From: Sphingomonadales bacterium
GTDB taxonomy: Bacteria > Pseudomonadota > Alphaproteobacteria > Sphingomonadales > Sphingomonadaceae
DNA length: 64,000 nucleotides
Assembly: GCA_027491235.1 (NCBI GenBank)
Contig: JAIXWO010000010.1
Location: 310,001 to 374,000, forward strand
Reading direction: 5' to 3'
In this document: positions 28,445 to 38,163 of the stretch, in pieces
Layout: every line of letters begins with the position of its first letter
Numbering within the stretch: position 1 is the stretch's first letter
Notes under the pieces: generated by a model
What the model was told of the DNA's origin: nothing
Databases searched by the model: none
Seen by the model: the letters and a program-made list of their open reading frames with translations, nothing else
Program-made: the position numbers and the translations under genes

Positions 28445-29308
28445 TCAAACCCGCGTCAGAACCCACTGGCCCGCTGTGTCCTTGCACGCCTGAAACGTCT
28501 CGGATTCGCTGCCTTCATTGGCCATAGCCACGGTTTGTTTGACCATCTTGCAGTTCGACGCCGTCTCGGTTGTGGCGCGCTTTAAGAGGGCGTTGGAGAC
28601 ATAGCCTTGGGCCACGCCATTGTCCGAAATGAGATACCAAGGCGCGCCTTCGGTCGCGGCCGGTACCCAGACCCGCGCGCCTGACGTCAGCTTGCCGACA
28701 ATCTGACCATCCAGACCGGGCTTGGACCGGATGTTGGCGGAGGACGTCGATACAAAAGCACCGCCGATCTTGCGATAGCCGGACCAAGGCTCAACACCAT
28801 TGGCGAACTTCAAGTTGGAAAGCGTGGCGCCGCTGACTGCGGAGGAGACTTCGACATTGCCTGAAGCTCCCGTTTCCGGGTTCTCCCAGCTCTGGCTTTC
28901 GCCCTTGGCCAGCGCCTCTTCCATCGCGCGTTCGGCTTTGGCCTGATCATTTTTCTGGAGCTTGCAGCCCAGCGCCGAGCCACCGGCGGCGCCCAAAGCA
29001 CCCCCCAGCAATGTGCCGAGCGTGCGGTTGCCGCGCCCCGCAATGCGGTTGCCGAGAACACCACCCACAACGCCGCCGATGACAGCTGCCGTCGTCTGCT
29101 TATTGCCATCGGTGGAACAGCCGAAGATGCCACCAATGCCGGACCGGCGCGGCGCATCTGCCTCCGCCGTCGCACTGGCGCGCGCCACCGCAGGCGTCGT
29201 TGCCACATTAGGGTCAATCGCGCTTGCGGGCACAGAGGCCATCAGGAATGCAGGAACGCTGGCAAGGGCCGCGAGGCGGAAGGCTGGTGTCATGGTCATC
29301 CCCTTCAA
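28445..29308 (-). CDS. Exported protein with glycine-zipper and bacterial SH3 domain
   Basis: Up to 287 residues (ATGs at 29299 and 29293 are alternatives) with a signal peptide ending ASVPASA. Residues about 75-115 form a glycine zipper (AAVIGGVVGGVLGNRIAG, TLLGGALGAAGGSALG) typical of outer-membrane 17-kDa-antigen-like proteins. An SH3b domain near residues 180-240 includes STSSANIRSKPGLDGQIVG and WYLISDNGVAQGYV. Such proteins bind or stabilise the cell wall or outer membrane. The last 40 residues contain two cysteines (NCKMVK, FQACKD) that may pair. Confidence 0.82.
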   Translation of the reverse strand: MKGMTMTPAFRLAALASVPAFLMASVPASAIDPNVATTPAVARASATAEADAPRRSGIGGIFGCSTDGNKQTTAAVIGGVVGGVLGNRIAGRGNRTLGTLLGGALGAAGGSALGCKLQKNDQAKAERAMEEALAKGESQSWENPETGASGNVEVSSAVSGATLSNLKFANGVEPWSGYRKIGGAFVSTSSANIRSKPGLDGQIVGKLTSGARVWVPAATEGAPWYLISDNGVAQGYVSNALLKRATTETASNCKMVKQTVAMANEGSESETFQACKDTAGQWVLTRV

Positions 29309-29456
29309 AATTGGTCTATCGACGGGTTTAAGGGTTATGCCTGTCTGCGTGAATTGCGGATGAACCGACCGCCCTTGCTATCTCCGTCATCAGGGCTTCT
29401 CATCCGCCCCGTTCTGGCGCAAAGGGCGGCCACAACCTGTTGGGGGAGTCGAGTAT

Positions 29457-30797
29457 ATGGGCCGCAAGTTTTTCGGGACCGACGGAATCCGGGGCCTGAC
29501 CAACAGCAAGGTGATGTCCGCCGAAATGGCAATGAAGGTTGGCATGGCCGCAGGCGCGCATTTCGTGCGCGGGGATCACCGCCACCGTGTCGTGGTTGGC
29601 AAGGACACCCGCCTGTCCGGCTATATGCTGGAAGATGCCTTGGTTGCAGGCTTCACCTCGGTCGGCATGGATGTTGTGCAGATCGGCCCGATGCCGACAC
29701 CCGCGGTCGCGATGCTCACCCGCTCCATGCGCGCGGATTTGGGCGTGATGATCTCCGCCAGCCACAACCCGTATTTTGACAATGGCATCAAGCTGTTTGG
29801 GCCCGATGGATATAAGCTGTCCGACGCGGATGAGCACGCGATTGAAGCGCTGATTGAAGGCACAGCTGTGCTCGCCGCACCCGATAAGATCGGCCGTGCG
29901 CGGCGCGTCGAAGATGCGCGCGGACGCTACATCCACTTCGCCAAATCCTGCTTCCCCGAAGAGCTTCGGCTCGATGGCCTGAAGATCGTCATCGATTGCG
30001 CGCATGGGGCCGCTTACAATGTGGCGCCTTCCGCCTTGTGGGAATTGGGCGCGGACATCATCCCCATCGGCGTCACACCCAATGGCACCAACATCAACGA
30101 CAAATGCGGATCAACCCATCCCGAACTGTTGCAGGAAACCGTTGTCGCCAGCGGCGCCAACATTGGCATTGCGCTGGATGGCGATGCCGACCGGTTGATC
30201 ATCGTCGATGAGCATGGCCGTGTTGTCGATGGTGACCAGATCATGGCGCTGATCGGCGCAAGCTGGGCGCGCAATGGCACGCTGAAAGGCGGCGGGGTCG
30301 TCGCGACCGTCATGTCCAACCTGGGGCTGGAACGCTTCCTCCAGGGTCAGGGCCTGACGCTGGAGCGCACGGCGGTGGGCGACCGTTATGTGCTGGAACG
30401 GATGCGCTCCGGCGGGTTCAATGTCGGCGGCGAACAGTCGGGTCATATGATCCTGTCGGACTATGGCACGACGGGCGATGGCCTTGTCGCCGCGCTTCAG
30501 GTGCTGGCCGAACTCGTCCGCACCGGCAAACCGGCAAGCGACGTGCTCCACCAGTTTGAGCCTGTGCCGCAGCTTTTGAAGAACGTTCGTTTCTCCGGCG
30601 GGAAGCCGCTGGAGGCCGAGAGCGTGAAGCGCGTCATTGCCGATGCAGAAGCAGAGCTGAACGGTTCCGGCCGCCTCGTCATCCGCCCGTCGGGGACAGA
30701 GCCCGTCATCCGCGTGATGGCCGAAGGCGATGATGCCACCCAAGTGGAATCGGTCGTTGATCGCATCTGCGACGCCGTGAAGGCGGCAGCCGCCTGA
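29457..30797 (+). CDS. glmM: Phosphoglucosamine mutase GlmM
   Basis: A 446-residue cytoplasmic enzyme converting glucosamine-6-phosphate to glucosamine-1-phosphate for peptidoglycan and LPS synthesis. The start [10 protein letters not shown], the phosphoserine loop [15 protein letters not shown], the magnesium loop [13 protein letters not shown], the sugar loop GGEQSGHM and the phosphate-binding [15 protein letters not shown] are all intact. The stop overlaps the next ATG by one base (TGATG). Confidence 0.97.
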   Translation: MGRKFFGTDGIRGLTNSKVMSAEMAMKVGMAAGAHFVRGDHRHRVVVGKDTRLSGYMLEDALVAGFTSVGMDVVQIGPMPTPAVAMLTRSMRADLGVMISASHNPYFDNGIKLFGPDGYKLSDADEHAIEALIEGTAVLAAPDKIGRARRVEDARGRYIHFAKSCFPEELRLDGLKIVIDCAHGAAYNVAPSALWELGADIIPIGVTPNGTNINDKCGSTHPELLQETVVASGANIGIALDGDADRLIIVDEHGRVVDGDQIMALIGASWARNGTLKGGGVVATVMSNLGLERFLQGQGLTLERTAVGDRYVLERMRSGGFNVGGEQSGHMILSDYGTTGDGLVAALQVLAELVRTGKPASDVLHQFEPVPQLLKNVRFSGGKPLEAESVKRVIADAEAELNGSGRLVIRPSGTEPVIRVMAEGDDATQVESVVDRICDAVKAAAA

Positions 30798-31021
30798 TGC
30801 TGGAGATGCGCCCCGACTGCGAACGCTGCGGCACCGATCTCCCCGCGCATCTGTCAGGCGCGTTCATCTGCTCGTTTGAATGCACCTTTTGTGCAGATTG
30901 CAGCGACGCGATGGACGAACGCTGCCCCAATTGCGGCGGCGAACTGCTCGACCGACCGACACGCGCCAAGCCCCTGCTGGACAAGCATCCGGCGTCGACG
31001 GTGCGGAGGCACAAGGGATGA
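30797..31021 (+). CDS. DUF1272 zinc-ribbon protein
   Basis: A 74-residue protein. [16 protein letters not shown] followed by ICSFECTFCADC and CPNCGGEL is the DUF1272 signature; eight cysteines in CxxC-type pairs suggest one or two zinc sites. Function unknown. Its start overlaps the glmM stop by one base, so it is probably translated from the glmM transcript. Palindromic repeats follow directly. Confidence 0.88.
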   Translation: MLEMRPDCERCGTDLPAHLSGAFICSFECTFCADCSDAMDERCPNCGGELLDRPTRAKPLLDKHPASTVRRHKG

Positions 31022-31038
31022 ACGCAACCACCTCCACG

Positions 31039-31060
31039 CTCACCCTGAGCCTGTCGAAGG
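31039..31060. repeat. Single arm of family A palindromic repeat
   Basis: CTCACCCTGAGCCTGTCGAA and the next two bases match the left arm of the family A elements at 2580 and 11739, but no complementary right arm follows. It is a solo half-element, just before a family C element. Confidence 0.8.
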
Positions 31061-31094
31061 ATGGTTGGGCGCCGCAAGCCTTGGACCACGCGCT

Positions 31095-31175
31095 GTCATT
31101 CCCGCGAAAGCGGGAATCCATGACGCCGTTCACGGGCATCCGGCGCTTTGTGGATCCCCGCTTTCGCGGGGATGG
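31095..31175. repeat. Palindromic intergenic repeat, family C, copy 1
   Basis: The left arm starts GTCATTCCCGCGAAAGCGGG at 31095 and the right arm carries CCCCGCTTTCGCGGGGAT to 31175. Each arm is itself a hairpin (CCCGCGAAAGCGGG). It ends 11 bases before the thiD start, so it is part of the thiD leader. The second copy is at 54916-55000. Confidence 0.9.
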
Positions 31176-31186
31176 CACCTAGATTT

Positions 31187-32071
31187 ATGACAGCGCGTAT
31201 CCTCATCATCGCAGGGTCTGATTCCGGCGGCGGTGCCGGCATTCAGGCCGACATCAAGACCGTCACCATGCTCGGCGGCCATGCGATGACGGCGATCACC
31301 GCGATCACCGCGCAAAACACTTTGGGCGTGACCGCGGTTCACCCCGTCCCCACCGACATCGTGCTGGCCCAGATCGACGCGGTCGTATCCGACATTGGCG
31401 TTGACGCGATCAAGATTGGCATGATCGGCTCCGCCGAAACCGCCAACGCTGTCGCGGACCGGATCGGCCAAATCGGTGCGCCCATCGTGTTCGATCCTGT
31501 GATGATCGCCACCAGCGGCTCGGCACTGGCCGATGCGGATACGATCGCCGTTTTCACGCGGTTGATGGATATGGCCACGGTGACGACGCCCAACCTGCCC
31601 GAGCTCGAAGCCCTTGGCGGCGAGGCAGCAGCTTTGGCCCATGCGGGGACGTTGCTCATCAAGGGCGGCCATGCGGAAGGTGACACGCTGGTCGACCGCC
31701 TCGTCGATCATTCAGGCGAAGTGATGCGCTGGGAAGACACGCGCATCCACACAACCAGCACCCATGGCACCGGCTGCACGCTGGCGAGCGCGATTGCGAC
31801 GGGGCTAGGCCAGGGATTGCCGCTCATTGAGGCCATCACGCGGGCGCGGGCCTTTGTGCGGGCAGCGCTGCTGGCGGCACCGGGGCTTGGGCAGGGCCAT
31901 GGCCCCATGGGTCATCAGGCTATCGAGCCCCTCCCCTTCAGGAGCCGCCATGCTGGACAGTCCCCCGGACTGTCCAATGATGGCGACTGGGTTTGGGGTG
32001 GGGAAGTCGGGACCCTTATTCAGACGGGGAACCCCCACCCCAACCCCTCCCCTGAAGGGGAGGGGCTTTAG
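31187..32071 (+). CDS. thiD: Hydroxymethylpyrimidine/phosphomethylpyrimidine kinase ThiD with repeat-derived C-terminal tail
   Basis: The kinase phosphorylates HMP-P to HMP-PP for thiamine synthesis. Signatures are [29 protein letters not shown] and the anion hole [15 protein letters not shown] with the catalytic Cys/Gly. I start at ATG 31187 ([10 protein letters not shown]); the frame upstream is translated repeat DNA. The protein is 294 residues, some 28 longer than E. coli ThiD: the ThiD core ends near GHQAIE (about residue 246), and the rest is encoded by a composite palindromic repeat (31926-32067) that runs to the stop. rnhB starts 2 bases after the stop. Confidence 0.9.
   Translation: MTARILIIAGSDSGGGAGIQADIKTVTMLGGHAMTAITAITAQNTLGVTAVHPVPTDIVLAQIDAVVSDIGVDAIKIGMIGSAETANAVADRIGQIGAPIVFDPVMIATSGSALADADTIAVFTRLMDMATVTTPNLPELEALGGEAAALAHAGTLLIKGGHAEGDTLVDRLVDHSGEVMRWEDTRIHTTSTHGTGCTLASAIATGLGQGLPLIEAITRARAFVRAALLAAPGLGQGHGPMGHQAIEPLPFRSRHAGQSPGLSNDGDWVWGGEVGTLIQTGNPHPNPSPEGEGL
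31926..32067. repeat. Composite palindromic element (family E) inside the 3' end of thiD
   Basis: Outer arms AGCCCCTCCCCTTCAGG (31926-31942) and its exact complement (32051-32067) enclose two more perfect inverted repeats: GGACAGTCC at 31955-31963 with 31967-31975, and TTGGGGTGGGG at 31993-32003 with 32033-32043. The right end also folds on itself (32044-32052 with 32057-32065). The element is in the thiD frame without a stop until 32069 and encodes the tail of the protein. Confidence 0.9.
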
Positions 32072-32073
32072 GC

Positions 32074-32631
32074 ATGATTGCCGGCGTCGACGAAGCCGGT
32101 CGGGGCCCCCTCGCCGGCCCGGTGATCGCCGCCGCCGTCATCCTGTGCGAGGGCGGCATTGCGGGTCTCGATGATTCCAAGAAGCTTAGCGCCAAACGCC
32201 GGGCCGAACTTGAGGGCCTTATCCTTACGCGCTGCATTGTCGGCATTGGGATGGCGAGCGTGGAAGAAATTGACCGGATCAACATCCTGCAGGCGACCTT
32301 CCTTGCCATGACGCGCGCGGTAGAGGCTTTGCCGCAGGCGCCCGCCCATGTGCTGGTCGATGGCAACCGTCTGCCCAAATGGGCATACAGCGCAGAGGCC
32401 ATCATCGGCGGCGATGCACTTCATCCGTGCATCTCAGCGGCAAGCATCATCGCCAAGGAACATCGCGACCGCATCATGGTCGCCGCCGATTCGGAATACC
32501 CCGGCTATGGCTGGGCCTCGAACAAGGGCTATGGCGCCGCTGTGCACATGGCCGCTTTGCGCGAAAAGGGCCCCACACCCCTCCACAGGCGGTCCTTTGC
32601 CCCCGTCGCGCAACATTTTTTTGATGTGTGA
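32074..32631 (+). CDS. rnhB: Ribonuclease HII
   Basis: A 185-residue enzyme that cuts RNA in RNA-DNA hybrids and at single ribonucleotides. The catalytic [12 protein letters not shown] at the start, [12 protein letters not shown], and LVDGNRLP with the second Asp are present, as is the [16 protein letters not shown] block. It lies between thiD and ccrM; the rnhB-ccrM order is one I recall as common in alphaproteobacteria. Confidence 0.95.
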   Translation: MIAGVDEAGRGPLAGPVIAAAVILCEGGIAGLDDSKKLSAKRRAELEGLILTRCIVGIGMASVEEIDRINILQATFLAMTRAVEALPQAPAHVLVDGNRLPKWAYSAEAIIGGDALHPCISAASIIAKEHRDRIMVAADSEYPGYGWASNKGYGAAVHMAALREKGPTPLHRRSFAPVAQHFFDV

Positions 32632-32781
32632 GTCTTCACAGCCACACCACTAGGGCTTGAGTCCCTGTGGATAACTTTGCGCCACATATCGTGGGGGACT
32701 CGTTTCGTTCCGCTTTCCGGAAAGCGAATCTCAAGGATTCAAGCCAGACTCCAAGGGTTGACGCGGGACTCGTGATGACTC
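32630..32781. promoter_or_regulatory. Cluster of eight GANTC (CcrM) sites in the ccrM leader
   Basis: GANTC occurs at 32630, 32659, 32697, 32726, 32736, 32747, 32767 and 32777 (first base of each), all before the ccrM ATG at 32818. GANTC is the methylation target of CcrM itself, so the promoter or leader would switch between full and hemi-methylation as the fork passes. About 0.6 sites would be expected by chance in 152 bases of balanced composition. The first site overlaps the rnhB stop codon. Confidence 0.75.
32666..32674 (-). promoter_or_regulatory. Consensus DnaA box
   Basis: TGTGGATAA at 32666-32674 is TTATCCACA on the minus strand, a perfect match to the strong DnaA-binding consensus. 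It lies 150 bases upstream of the ccrM start and among the GANTC sites, so DnaA could act on ccrM transcription. Confidence 0.55.
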
Positions 32782-32802
32782 ACCACCGGCTTTCTGTGCT
32801 GA

Positions 32803-35045
<2,243 letters not shown>

Positions 35046-35063
35046 CCGCCCAGGAGAATGACA

Positions 35064-35474
35064 ATGCTTGCAAAATATGCCGTGGGATATCTGGCGACCG
35101 GAATCGCCTTTGCGCTCATCGACAGCATCTGGCTGCGGACGATGTACACCCGCCTTTATCAGCCGGAGCTCGGCCCGCTTTTGGGGTCACTGAAGCTCGG
35201 GCCTGCCGTGGTCTTTTACCTGCTCTACATTGCCGGGATGATGTGGTTCGCCGTTGCACCCGCGCTCGCCAATGGCCGCTGGCAGACCGCCCTCATCCAA
35301 GGCGCGGTGCTCGGGTGCCTCTGCTACGCGACCTACGATCTCACCAATCAGGCGACGCTCAAAATGTGGAGCACGAAGGTGACGGTGCTCGACATTATGT
35401 GGGGGACGTTCCTCACCGGCAGCGCCTCGCTCACCGGATGGTGGGTGACGACGGCGATTTTTGGCCGCAATTAG
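35064..35474 (+). CDS. DUF2177 family membrane protein
   Basis: A 136-residue protein with four hydrophobic segments. FALIDSIWLRTMYTRLYQPELG, AVLGCLCYATYDLTNQATLK and VLDIMWGTFLTG are the conserved parts of DUF2177, a family of unknown function. The ATG at 35064 has AGGAG 8 bases upstream, better spaced than the ATG at 35058. Its stop (TAG) interlocks with the stop of the pentapeptide-repeat gene on the other strand. Confidence 0.87.
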   Translation: MLAKYAVGYLATGIAFALIDSIWLRTMYTRLYQPELGPLLGSLKLGPAVVFYLLYIAGMMWFAVAPALANGRWQTALIQGAVLGCLCYATYDLTNQATLKMWSTKVTVLDIMWGTFLTGSASLTGWWVTTAIFGRN

Positions 35475-36175
35475 CCGACCTTTAGGCCAAGTTCGGCCAA
35501 TAACTGTCCTGCCTGTTCGCGGGAGATGATTGCCCCGCGATACGGCGCGGCATCAATCAACCGGAGGCCGCCAAGGTCTGCGCCGCGCAAATCCGTGCCT
35601 TCAAATCGGCAGGCGGTCACATTGGCATCCCGCAGCGAACAGGCGTCGAGAACCGCCTCGCGAAAGTCGCATTTGCGCAAATCCGCCTGACCGAAATCCA
35701 CGCGGACCAGCCTTTGTTTGCGGAAAGAATGGCCCGGCAATTTGGCGTTGATCAGCAGCGTCTCTTCAAAGCGCACATCCATCATCCGCGCGTCAGTCAG
35801 GTCTGCGCCGGTGAGCTTGCAGCTTTTAAACTGCGCAGAAGACAGCGTCGCGCCACGGAACGCCGCATTGTTGAAATCACTGGAGGTGAAGACCGCCTCC
35901 CCTAAGGACGCGCTGACAAAATCCGCAAATGCCCCCCGGCAGGAGATGAAGCGCGCCGCGTCCAGCCGCGCGCCTTTAAACTTGGCATGACGCATCGCGC
36001 ACCGCTCAAACACGGCGCCGGTCAAATCAAGGTCGGACAGATCGGCGTCGTCCAGATCGCAATCGACAAGGTGCAGGGGCACGCCGTCGTGCACGAGCGC
36101 GGTGACATCGGCTCGCGTCAGTTCGCGGTCGCGGATGGATTCAAGGGAGGGGCTGGAAAAGAGGTCACCGGTCAT
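35471..36175 (-). CDS. Pentapeptide-repeat protein
   Basis: A 234-residue protein built of repeated A(D/N)LxX units: DLDDADLSDLDLTGAVF, ARLDAARF, ADLRKCDFREAVL, TDLRGADLGGL. Such repeats fold into a right-handed square beta helix. Some family members mimic DNA and protect gyrase (Qnr, MfpA), others have unknown roles; nothing here separates these. It ends tail-to-tail with the DUF2177 gene, sharing four bases. Confidence 0.85.
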   Translation of the reverse strand: MTGDLFSSPSLESIRDRELTRADVTALVHDGVPLHLVDCDLDDADLSDLDLTGAVFERCAMRHAKFKGARLDAARFISCRGAFADFVSASLGEAVFTSSDFNNAAFRGATLSSAQFKSCKLTGADLTDARMMDVRFEETLLINAKLPGHSFRKQRLVRVDFGQADLRKCDFREAVLDACSLRDANVTACRFEGTDLRGADLGGLRLIDAAPYRGAIISREQAGQLLAELGLKVG

Positions 36176-36263
36176 GGAGCCTCATAGCGCGAGATTTGCG
36201 AGAGGCTAGGCGGCGTGGACAAGTTCACCTTATCCTCCGCGTCATCCTCCGCCTTCCCCTCCG

Positions 36264-36421
36264 CGTCGCCCCGTGCTTGACACGGGGCTAGGCTAGCCTC
36301 TGCGCGGCTTCGGCCATGGGCTTGCCAAATGCCGCTGCACTCCGAGGACCGGCCATTCGAGCATAATGATAAACGGGAAAGTGCAAGGCAAGCCAAGCCC
36401 CGTGTCGAGCACGGGGCGACG
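36264..36421. repeat. Palindromic intergenic repeat, family B, copy 2
   Basis: The left arm at 36264-36295 (GTCGCCCCGTGCTTGACACG core) and right arm at 36391-36421 (GTGTCGAGCACGGGGCGACG) are near-complementary, with about 95 bases between. The element fills most of the gap between the NtrC-like gene (ending at 36437) and the pentapeptide-repeat gene start at 36175. Confidence 0.9.
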
Positions 36422-36436
36422 AAGAGTCTTTTGCAA

Positions 36437-37858
36437 TCAGGCGACTTCGCTGATCCCCAGTTCGGCCAGCTTGCGGTACAGCGTGGACCGGCCGATCCCC
36501 AGACGTCGGGCGACCTCTGTCATGCGTCCGCGATAATGGCCGATGGCGAGGCGGATGATATCGGCCTCAATATCATCAAGCGGACGCATATGCCCGTCGG
36601 ACAGGAACAGGGTAACGCCGGAATCCTGATTGGTGTTGGCCGCATCCGGAATGGAGCGCGGGGCCGTCTTGCTGGCGACCTGCGGAAAATCCCCGATGGT
36701 GAGCGCATCGCCTTCGCACAGCACGGCGGCGCGGAAGAGGACATTCTGCAACTGGCGGACATTGCCCGGCCAGTCATAGCTGACGAGCAGTTCCATCGCG
36801 GCATCGGTGATGCCCAGATCGCGCAGACCCGGCTGCTTGGCGATGCGGGAGAGCAGATGTCGCGACAGGGCGGGAATATCGCCCAGCCGTTCGCGCAGCG
36901 GCGGGATCGTCAGCTGGACGATGTTGAGGCGGTAATAGAGGTCCTCACGGAACGTCCCGGCTTCAACAGCCTCAAGGAGTTTGGAATTGGAAGCCGCGAC
37001 AATGCGGACATCGGCCTCTTGCGGCAGGCGCGCGCCAAGGGGCAAAAACTCGCCTGTCTGGAGATAGCTGAGCAGTTTGATCTGCGCGCCCATGGACAGC
37101 TCACCAACCTCATCCAAGAACAGCGTGCCGCCATCCGCGTCGATCACCTTGCCGACATGACGGGCAAAGGCCCCGGCAAAGGCGCCCTTTTCATGCCCGA
37201 ACAGATGCGATTCGATGAGGTTCGAGGGGATGGCCCCGCAATTGACCGTCGTCAGTGTCCGCTTGGAGCGTGGCGACGCGGCGTGGACGGCCTCTGCCAC
37301 CACTTCCTTGCCGACGCCCGGTTCCCCTTCAATGAGGATCGGCAGACGGGAGCGTGCCGCCTTGGCCGCGATTGCGAGTGCTGCGCGGAAATCCGGCGAG
37401 GAGCCTACAATGTCTTCAAAGCCGAGCGTCGCCGAAATTTTCTCGGTGAGCGGGCGCAGCTCGCCTGACGCCACGCGCTCATCCAATGTCGCATCAAGCG
37501 CGGCAATCAGACGGTCCGGAGCGATCGGTTTAACGAGAAAATCTGTCGCGCCCGCACGCATCGCTTCAACCGCAATGCCGACATCGCTGACAGGCGTGAG
37601 CATGAGGATGGGGAGCATCTGACGGCGTGCCTTGATCTCCCGGATCAGGGCCACGGCTTCGTCGTTCGACATGGAGTGATCAATGAGGACCGCATCGAGC
37701 ATCATCCCGTCACGGGTCCCCAGATGCGCAATGGCGGTTTCAGAATCAGCAGCAAAGATGGTGCGCCAGCCTGCACGCGCCGCGAGCGCCGACACCAGCC
37801 GCTGCTGTGCCGGTTCATCGTCGATCAGCATGACCATGCGCATGCCCGTTGGCGTCAT
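36437..37858 (-). CDS. NtrC-family response regulator with altered GAFTGA loop
   Basis: A 473-residue protein with receiver, AAA+ and Fis-type HTH domains. The receiver has acidic DDE at 13-15, Asp60 as likely phosphoacceptor and Lys110. The AAA+ part has Walker A GEPGVGKE (178-185), Walker B TLFLDE (245-250) and the arginine region REDLYYRLN. The loop that contacts sigma-54, GAFTGA in activators, reads GAFAGA (225-230), so the key Thr is Ala. The C-terminal MTEVARRLGIGRSTLYRKL is the DNA-binding helix pair. It may therefore regulate without sigma-54; no kinase partner is adjacent. Confidence 0.9.
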   Translation of the reverse strand: MTPTGMRMVMLIDDEPAQQRLVSALAARAGWRTIFAADSETAIAHLGTRDGMMLDAVLIDHSMSNDEAVALIREIKARRQMLPILMLTPVSDVGIAVEAMRAGATDFLVKPIAPDRLIAALDATLDERVASGELRPLTEKISATLGFEDIVGSSPDFRAALAIAAKAARSRLPILIEGEPGVGKEVVAEAVHAASPRSKRTLTTVNCGAIPSNLIESHLFGHEKGAFAGAFARHVGKVIDADGGTLFLDEVGELSMGAQIKLLSYLQTGEFLPLGARLPQEADVRIVAASNSKLLEAVEAGTFREDLYYRLNIVQLTIPPLRERLGDIPALSRHLLSRIAKQPGLRDLGITDAAMELLVSYDWPGNVRQLQNVLFRAAVLCEGDALTIGDFPQVASKTAPRSIPDAANTNQDSGVTLFLSDGHMRPLDDIEADIIRLAIGHYRGRMTEVARRLGIGRSTLYRKLAELGISEVA

Positions 37859-38036
37859 CTTGCCCCCTTCATTGTGTCCCGATTTCGGACGTTTTTAGGC
37901 AATAAGCGTAAATATGGCCTTAAACGTGTGACGACGGACACGCGGGCCAATTAAGATTGGAAAGCTGAATGGAGACTTGAGACACGGTTCATCCGCCATT
38001 AAAGCGGAACCTCAGGATTCAACGGGAGAAGAAGCA

Positions 38037-38162
38037 ATGGCCAGCAACAACGACATGAAGGCACATGAAGGTACCTATGCAGGCGTGATGAGCATGCTGA
38101 AGTGGGGCACCATCGCGTCGGCGCTCCTTGCCGCGCTCGTCGTCTTTCTCATTTCCAACTAA
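38037..38162 (+). CDS. aa3-type cytochrome c oxidase subunit IV (41 residues)
   Basis: A 41-residue protein from the ATG at 38037 with GGAGAAGAAG upstream: a polar start with HEGTYAGVMSMLKWG followed by one transmembrane helix (TIASALLAALVVFLIS). This is the pattern of the bacterial aa3 oxidase subunit IV family (PF07835), a small accessory subunit of the terminal oxidase. The main oxidase genes are not in the window. It is followed one base later by pntAA, a neighbour arrangement I recall from other sphingomonads. Confidence 0.85.
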   Translation: MASNNDMKAHEGTYAGVMSMLKWGTIASALLAALVVFLISN

Positions 38163-38163
38163 G

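Noticed and set aside
31022-31186. TPP riboswitch in the thiD leader
   Set aside because: The leader is made of palindromic repeats and lacks the thi-box core sequences.
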